Both the position numbers and the translations under genes were made by a program. From positions 8,196,608 through 8,260,607 of the forward strand of contig CM060342.1 of assembly GCA_030674155.1 (NCBI GenBank): 64,000 bases of DNA. Direction: 5' to 3'. The DNA is from Stramonita haemastoma. Its lineage: Eukaryota; Mollusca; Gastropoda; Neogastropoda; Muricidae. The notes beneath the pieces were generated by a model. That model had not been told where the DNA came from. It ran no database searches and saw only the letters and a program-made list of their open reading frames with translations. Shown here piece by piece: positions 63,868-64,000 of this stretch (position 1 is the first letter of the stretch; each line of letters starts with the position of its first letter).

Positions 63868-64000
63868 CATTCGGATGAGACTGTAAACCTAGAGGCCCCG
63901 TGTGCGAACGCACGCAGAACATCTTGCGCACAGGTTAAATCCTGTTCCGCTTTTCGTAGGAGTAGGCCGGCCATTGTGTGCCGGTGGGAACAGATGACAA
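63865..64000 (+). mobile_element. SINE-C, continues past window end
   Basis: GTCATTCGGATGAGACTGTA to GCCGGTGGGAACAGATGACA. Cut by the window edge. Confidence 0.9.

Overview
This window looks like part of an animal nuclear genome, most likely a mollusc and probably a marine gastropod. Three genes are split by introns with GT/AG boundaries, there is no operon structure, and most of the sequence is dispersed and simple repeats. The lineage call rests on four things: abundant tRNA-derived SINEs of a kind I associate with gastropods, RTE-like and CR1/L2-like LINE tails, a C1q-domain exon of the type expanded in molluscs, and long GT/GA microsatellites. I cannot name the species.

Layout. (1) 1-5700 is repeat-bearing intergenic DNA. 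(2) 5701-20997, plus strand: a six-exon gene for an ankyrin-repeat protein ending in a SOCS box (ASB family, a CUL5-type ubiquitin-ligase substrate receptor). Every intron I can phase is phase 1. Exon 5 reads through three frames and is broken or mis-assembled. (3) 21000-31840 is repeats, including a tandem triplication, several LINE 3' ends and minisatellites. (4) 31988-34875, plus strand: a complete two-exon SNRPD3 (Sm-D3) gene with an ETS motif just upstream. (5) 41579-60800, minus strand: a gene whose exons join in phase to give RING finger, B-box, a very long tandem-repeat coiled coil, and a C-terminal C1q domain (about 915 residues). Its first intron holds a 5.4-kb LTR element (53621-59035) that encodes only a gag-like protein. 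Its second and third introns hold kilobase-scale minisatellites. (6) 60801-64000 is the promoter side of that gene plus more SINEs and microsatellites.

Genes together. Two of the three genes encode ubiquitin-ligase components. Both have an interferon-regulatory-factor-like GAAANNGAAA motif within about 130 bases of the start codon: a triple one for the RING/C1q gene and a single one for the ASB gene. That makes an innate-immune role a reasonable inference, but not a demonstrated one. The RING-B-box-coiled-coil-C1q architecture is the most unusual item here. It joins the intracellular TRIM ligase scaffold to a domain normally found on secreted recognition proteins.

Caution. One SINE copy (12985-13252) and part of the 17.3-18.2 kb array differ from their relatives mainly by scattered one-base deletions. 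ASB exon 5 has frame breaks, and the B-box exon needs either a 137-base intron or a one-base homopolymer correction. Some of these breaks may be assembly errors rather than biology.
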